64,000 nucleotides of DNA from positions 186,001-250,000 of the forward strand of contig CAVRGQ010000009.1 in NCBI GenBank assembly GCA_963720785.1, written 5' to 3'. The DNA comes from CAVRGQ01 sp963720785. GTDB taxonomy: Bacteria > Actinomycetota > Acidimicrobiia > IMCC26256 > DASPTH01. How positions within the stretch are numbered: the stretch's first letter is position 1; each line of letters starts with the position of its first letter. Under the pieces are notes generated by a model. The model made no database searches. It had not been told where the DNA came from and was given only the letters and a program-made list of their open reading frames with translations. Below are positions 60,557 through 64,000 of this stretch, piece after piece. Position numbers and translations under genes: made by a program.

Positions 60557-60769
60557 GTGGACCACACCTACAAGATCACCGAGATCGTCGGTTCGTCTCC
60601 CGACAGCATCGACGACGCGATCAAGAACGGCATCGGCCGCGCGACGAAGACGCTGCGCAACCTCGACTGGTTCGAGGTCACCGACATCCGCGGCGCCATG
60701 AACGACGGCCAGATCGGATGGTTCCAGGTGACGATGAAGGTCGGCTTCCGGCTCGAGGACGGCGAGTAG
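60557..60769 (+). CDS. Dodecin (flavin-binding dodecamer)
   Basis: A 70-residue protein with the dodecin beta-alpha-beta-beta fold. It has YKITEIVGSSPDSIDDAI, the helix NGIGRATKTLRNLDWFEV with the flavin-stacking tryptophan, and strands IGWFQVTMKVGFRLE. Dodecins assemble as hollow dodecamers that store FMN, riboflavin or CoA. The start is GTG 60557 after a GAGGAG ribosome binding site, with TAGTCT about 45 bases upstream as a possible -10. It ends one base before the stop of the convergent solute-binding protein gene. Confidence 0.88.
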   Translation: MDHTYKITEIVGSSPDSIDDAIKNGIGRATKTLRNLDWFEVTDIRGAMNDGQIGWFQVTMKVGFRLEDGE

Positions 60770-62014
60770 CTACTTCGTGGTCGTGGTGGTGGTCGTGGTG
60801 CCGGCGGTGCCGGCGCCCGACGGCGTCACCTTCACCGGCTTCCCGCAGCGATAGGTGACCGCGGGGAAGTAGGCAGTGCCGTCGCTCTGCACCAGCGCGC
60901 CGCAGGGCGACGGCTGCGAGTGCGCGACCGGGAAGGTGGTGGGCCCGACCGTGCCCTTCACCTCATACGTGAACGAGCGCAGGGTCTTCGCGAGCTTCGC
61001 CGCGCTCGCTCTCTTCCCCGCCTTCGTGAGCGCGGCGACGAACTCGTCGGCGCCCCAGTAACCAGCGATCACCGCCGCCGTCACCTTCGTGCCCGGCGCG
61101 AACTTCTCGACGTCGGCCAGCAGCGACTTGTTGGCGGCGGTCGCCTGCTCGGGCGGCGCGTAGGGCAGCAGCACGGTGAGGCCACTTGCGATCGCGGGGT
61201 TCTCGGGCCGGTAGAAGTCCTGTGTGGTCGCGACGGTGCCGGTGTACGACTGTGCAGCCAGCGCGGCAGCGAGCGCGCCCGTGGTCGCGGTGCCCGTGAG
61301 CAGCACCACACCGTCGGGCCCCTGCTGGGCGAGTGCCGGAGCGATCGTCGACAGCTCGGGCGAGGACGACACGGTGATCACGGCAGGCACGGTGAATCCG
61401 GCGGCACGCAGGGAGGCGCGCGCGTGAGCACCTTCGACGACTCCGATCCCGTCGATCCCGTCGACGCCGACCGCGACCGTCTTGCCCTTTGCCCCGCCGA
61501 GGAGCGACTTCAGGGTGATTCCCCAGCCCGGGCTCGCGGTGCGCGCCCTGAGGCTCGGCGCCTGGGCGCCGGCGAAGCCGAAACCCGAGGCGTTGCCCGT
61601 CCACGACGCACGGTCGGCCGCGCCGAAGAACGGCACCTTCGCGGTGGCAAGCACTCCAGTGTCGAGAGTCGAACTCGCCGCCGGCACGACCGCGCTGATC
61701 GGCACGATGCCGGAGATCGCGGTGTTCGCGTCGGGTGACGTGCCGACGTACACGACGCGGCGGCCGGCCACTCCCCCGCGAGCGTTGGCGCGGGCGATAC
61801 GCGCCTGCGCGCCGACCTCGGCGCCCGCGTACGCGGGGTCGACGACGCCACCAACCGAGATCGTGCTGCGCGTGAGCGCGGCGGTGGGCAGCGTCGTCGT
61901 GGCGGGTGTGGTGGTGACTGGTGTGGTGGTGGTCGTCGTCTGCGCGGCCGCGACGGTTGCAGTCGTGAGCGTCGCCGCGAGCACTGCCGCGGCGACCAGC
62001 GCGGGACGCCTCAC
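60770..62014 (-). CDS. Extracytoplasmic solute-binding protein (type 1 fold) with poly-Thr ends
   Basis: A 414-residue secreted protein with the LivJ-like fold. The signal peptide is ALVAAAVLAATLTTATVAA. A Thr/Pro-rich linker (QTTTTTTPVTTTPATTTLP) precedes ISVGGVVDPAYAGAEVGAQA. The second lobe has VVLLTGTATTGALAAALAAQ and SLLADVEKFAPGTKVTAAV. The end CGALVQSDGTAYFP is shared with the upstream paralog, and the chain finishes in eight threonines and Lys. The GTG at 62014 overlaps the paralog stop (GTGA). It is the third gene of an operon with no transporter subunits nearby. Confidence 0.75.
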   Translation of the reverse strand: MRRPALVAAAVLAATLTTATVAAAQTTTTTTPVTTTPATTTLPTAALTRSTISVGGVVDPAYAGAEVGAQARIARANARGGVAGRRVVYVGTSPDANTAISGIVPISAVVPAASSTLDTGVLATAKVPFFGAADRASWTGNASGFGFAGAQAPSLRARTASPGWGITLKSLLGGAKGKTVAVGVDGIDGIGVVEGAHARASLRAAGFTVPAVITVSSSPELSTIAPALAQQGPDGVVLLTGTATTGALAAALAAQSYTGTVATTQDFYRPENPAIASGLTVLLPYAPPEQATAANKSLLADVEKFAPGTKVTAAVIAGYWGADEFVAALTKAGKRASAAKLAKTLRSFTYEVKGTVGPTTFPVAHSQPSPCGALVQSDGTAYFPAVTYRCGKPVKVTPSGAGTAGTTTTTTTTK

Positions 62015-63286
62015 CCGGAGACCTTGACGACCTTGCCGCAGCTGTACGCGGTCACGATCTGGAAGGCGACGCCGTCGCTGCGCACGAGCGAACCGCAGGG
62101 CGTGGGCTTGGTGTGCGCGCCCGGGAACTTGGTGGGCCCGGCGACACCCTGGAGCTGGTACGTGAAGTTCTTGTTGGCGGCGCTGATGAGCTTGCCGATG
62201 GTGAGGTCCTTGCCCGCCTTCTGCACCGCGGCGAGGAACAGGTCGGCGGAGAGGTAGCCCGCGATCACCGACTGGTTGACCGCCTGGTCGGGGGCGGCCT
62301 TCGCCACGTCGTCGACGAGCTGCTGCATCGCCGGGGTGTTCGCCGCGGCCTCGGTGGGCGCGGTCTGCAGGAACACCGATGCGCCGGAGGCCTGCGCGAC
62401 GAGGTTGGGGTCGTACTGCACGAGGTTGGTGAAGGTGCCGAGGTAGCCACCGTCGCGCAGCGCCTGCTGCACGCCCGTGACGTTCGAGTAGGAGCCGACC
62501 ACGAAGATCGCGGCGCGGCGCCTTGCCCCCGTTGCTCACCAACGTGTCCTTGAGCGCGGCTGCGTAGTCGCCACCTGGCGGCACCGGGAGGTTGGACTGC
62601 GCGGAGGTGACCTTCAGGCCCGCGGCCTTCAGCCCCGAGCTGACTTCCTGCAGCGCGTACTGCCCGGCGGCGGAGTTGTCGGTGAGAACCGCGGCGGTGT
62701 TGCCCAGCGGGTTGGGCGACGCGAAGCCCTGCTTCACCGCCTTGCCCCACATGTTCGTGGTGAGCCCACTCGCCGCGATGCAGCCCGAGTACCCGAAGCC
62801 GAACCCGTTGCCGCAGAAGCTCGACGACAACGCCCAGCCGAAGTACGGCATCTGCGAGTTCACCAACTCGCTGGCGCCGGCCATGTCGGACGCGACCGCG
62901 GGCACGACGGCGAAGATGTCGGTGGCGGCGATCTTCTCGACCGCGGCCTTGTTGCTGTCGGGAGTGCCGCCGTCGTCGGTGACGCCCTGGAAGGTGATCG
63001 TGCGTCCGTTCACGCCACCAGCCGCGTTGGCGCGGTCGAACCGGGCCTTGGCGCCGACCGCGGCGTCGCCGTAGAGCGCGCTGGTACCGAGGCCGCCGAC
63101 CGTGATCGTGGTGTCGCGTCACGCCTCGCACCGCCGGCCGGCCGCCTTGGCGGTGGTGGCAGGCGCGGGACTCGTGGTGGTCGTCTGCGCGCCCGCGCCG
63201 AGTGCGAGCAGCGCGACCGCGACCAGCGTGACCAGGGCGACGACGGGGACACGGAGGCTCGAACGGACGGTCGGTCGCGAGCTCAT
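62011..63286 (-). CDS. Solute-binding protein paralog (frameshift and in-frame stop)
   Basis: A second LivJ-like solute-binding protein. The signal peptide is LRVPVVALVTLVAVALLALG, followed by QTTTTSPAPATTAKAAG. An in-frame TGA stands at 63121-63119, just before TTITVGGLGTSALYGDAAVG. A compensating pair of small indels there would remove it. Lobe 1 continues AAVEKIAATDIFAVVPAVAS. Near 62513 one extra base separates SNGGKAP from IFVVGSYSNVTGVQQAL. The end CGSLVRSDGVAFQIVTAYSC matches the downstream paralog. ATG 63286 overlaps the phosphatase stop (ATGA). Confidence 0.68.
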
Positions 63287-63798
63287 ACGGGGGCTCCGTG
63301 CAGGTAGGGGCGCAACAGCGCCAGCAGCTCGTCGATCTCGCGCGCGCACTCGTGGTACACGTCGACGTCGCCGCCGGCCGGGTCCTCGACGTCTTCCCAG
63401 TCCTCGAGCTCGACGTCGGCGAGGCCGAGCGCGGCGACCCGCTCGTGCAGCGGGCCCTCGGTGGCGGGCAGGTCGCGCACGAGCCGCTTGAGGGTGCCGG
63501 TGCGGGCGGCGATCTCCGGGTGGCGCCGCCGAACGAAGCGCACGTGCTCGCGCGCCATGGCGACCACAAGGTCGGCGTCGCGCAGGTCGGCGTCGGCGAG
63601 CTGCGAGCTGCGGTGGCCCGGGGCGTCGAGCCCGAGGCCGGCGAGGGCGTCGCGGGTGCGCCAGCTCATCGGCATCCCCTCGACCACGTGGGTGCCGCGG
63701 GTGCTCACGAGCAACCCGGGCACGTGCTCGGCCAGGATCGCGCCGGCCATCACCGAGCGCGCCGCGTTGCCGGTGCAGAGGGTGACCACGTGAGGCAT
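63283..63798 (-). CDS. Low molecular weight protein-tyrosine phosphatase family protein
   Basis: A 171-residue phosphatase. The P-loop is at the N-terminus, TLCTGNAARSVMAG, with Cys8 and Arg14 (CX5R, then Ser). The general-acid aspartate is probably in the DWEDVEDPAGGDVDVY region. It would dephosphorylate tyrosine, or act as an arsenate-reductase-like enzyme. The ATG at 63798 has a textbook TAGAAT box 7 nt upstream. It heads the operon with two solute-binding proteins, coupled by ATGA. Confidence 0.82.
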   Translation of the reverse strand: MPHVVTLCTGNAARSVMAGAILAEHVPGLLVSTRGTHVVEGMPMSWRTRDALAGLGLDAPGHRSSQLADADLRDADLVVAMAREHVRFVRRRHPEIAARTGTLKRLVRDLPATEGPLHERVAALGLADVELEDWEDVEDPAGGDVDVYHECAREIDELLALLRPYLHGAPV

Positions 63799-63860
63799 CG
63801 GCGGGATTCTAGGGACCGGGCCCACCCCTGGCGGTTGCACCCGTCCGTAGGCTTGGGCGC
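63799..63860. promoter_or_regulatory. Divergent leaderless promoters (phosphatase and pirin)
   Basis: TAGAAT (minus, 63811-63806) is 7 nt before the ATG at 63798. TAGGCT (plus, 63848-63853) is 7 nt before the ATG at 63861. The region between contains no other feature. Confidence 0.5.
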
Positions 63861-64000
63861 ATGACCATCGACCTGCGCCCCGCCTCCACGCGCTTCCACA
63901 CCGAGCTCGACTGGCTCGACTCGTGGCACAGCTTCAGCTTCGGGTCCTTCCACGACCCGCAGAACACCCATCACGGGCTGCTGCTCGTGAACAACGACGA
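63861..64000 (+). CDS. Pirin family protein (5' part, cut by window edge)
   Basis: The first 46 residues of a bicupin. LDWLDSWHSFSFGSFHDPQN matches the pirin/YhhW signature, which in homologues reads WLDSRHSFSFG-x-x-x-DP and supplies the first metal-binding histidine; NTHHGLLLVNND follows. Pirins are iron-binding and some act as quercetinases or redox-sensing co-regulators. The start is leaderless from TAGGCT. The remainder lies beyond the window. Confidence 0.8.
   Translation, partial: MTIDLRPASTRFHTELDWLDSWHSFSFGSFHDPQNTHHGLLLVNND

Noticed and set aside
61860..61950. Repetitive GGTGGT/GTGGTG tracts as a possible microsatellite or CRISPR-like array
   Set aside because: They encode the Thr-rich linker of the solute-binding protein; there are no spaced identical repeats.
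1..64000. CRISPR arrays, insertion sequences, prophage genes or rRNA
   Set aside because: No regularly spaced repeats, no transposase, integrase or phage structural motifs and no rRNA-like segments were seen anywhere in the window.

Overview
The window is a 64 kb chromosomal stretch from a high-G+C bacterium. It is dense with short-chain dehydrogenases, acyl-CoA enzymes and TauD-type oxygenases. GTG starts are frequent, there are three ECF sigma factor modules, and one surface protein carries an LAFTG sorting signal. Many promoters look leaderless (TANNNT placed 6-9 nt before the start codon). Together this points to an actinobacterium, most plausibly an Acidimicrobiia-like (Ilumatobacter-type) heterotroph; the assignment is inference, as there is no rRNA here. 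I see no insertion sequence, prophage, CRISPR array or replication origin. The only RNA gene is tRNA-Cys(GCA).

Layout. 0-18 kb: catabolic islands. These hold an SMP-30 lactonase divergent from a zinc alcohol dehydrogenase, a MaoC/FAS1-type dehydratase pair, eight SDRs, an APH-like kinase, and a five-gene minus-strand operon (TauD dioxygenase, acyl-CoA dehydrogenase-like flavoprotein, three SDRs). They also include a two-gene operon of an FMN hydroxyacid oxidase and a GH1 glucosidase, plus a crotonase. 18-28.9 kb: a GH15 glucoamylase/trehalase, DUF2142 membrane protein and VOC protein run; a recently duplicated SDR pair; an epimerase-TauD operon; a methyltransferase-MFS pair; and a solute-binding protein. 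29-31.3 kb: a YfhO-like membrane protein broken by many frameshifts. 31.3-36 kb: a COQ4-like protein, a glycosyltransferase-like protein, an arylsulfotransferase and two secreted proteins.

36.3-42.1 kb: three consecutive sigma factor/membrane protein gene pairs, each translationally overlapped. 42.2-45.4 kb: a second (frameshifted) COQ4-like gene, a small secreted protein, a stand-alone RsbRD-N-like protein, and the most unusual gene of the window, an RsbRD-N-like domain fused to a methylmalonyl-CoA decarboxylase-type crotonase. 45.4-50.5 kb: a HAD-GH65 fusion, a PAS-GGDEF diguanylate cyclase and tRNA-Cys. 50.5-57 kb: an ABC-2 exporter, two acyl-CoA synthetases, an alpha/beta hydrolase and twin desulforedoxin-like miniproteins. 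57-64 kb: a hydrolase, a ferredoxin, a sortase substrate, an epoxide hydrolase, a dodecin, a three-gene operon (LMW phosphatase and two solute-binding proteins) and the start of a pirin.

A dozen conserved genes contain single-base frameshifts, several of them at G/C homopolymers. This looks more like assembly or read error than decay, so those genes are described as joined reading frames. Functionally the window combines fatty-acid, steroid or xenobiotic catabolism with storage-sugar hydrolysis and surface or regulatory functions.
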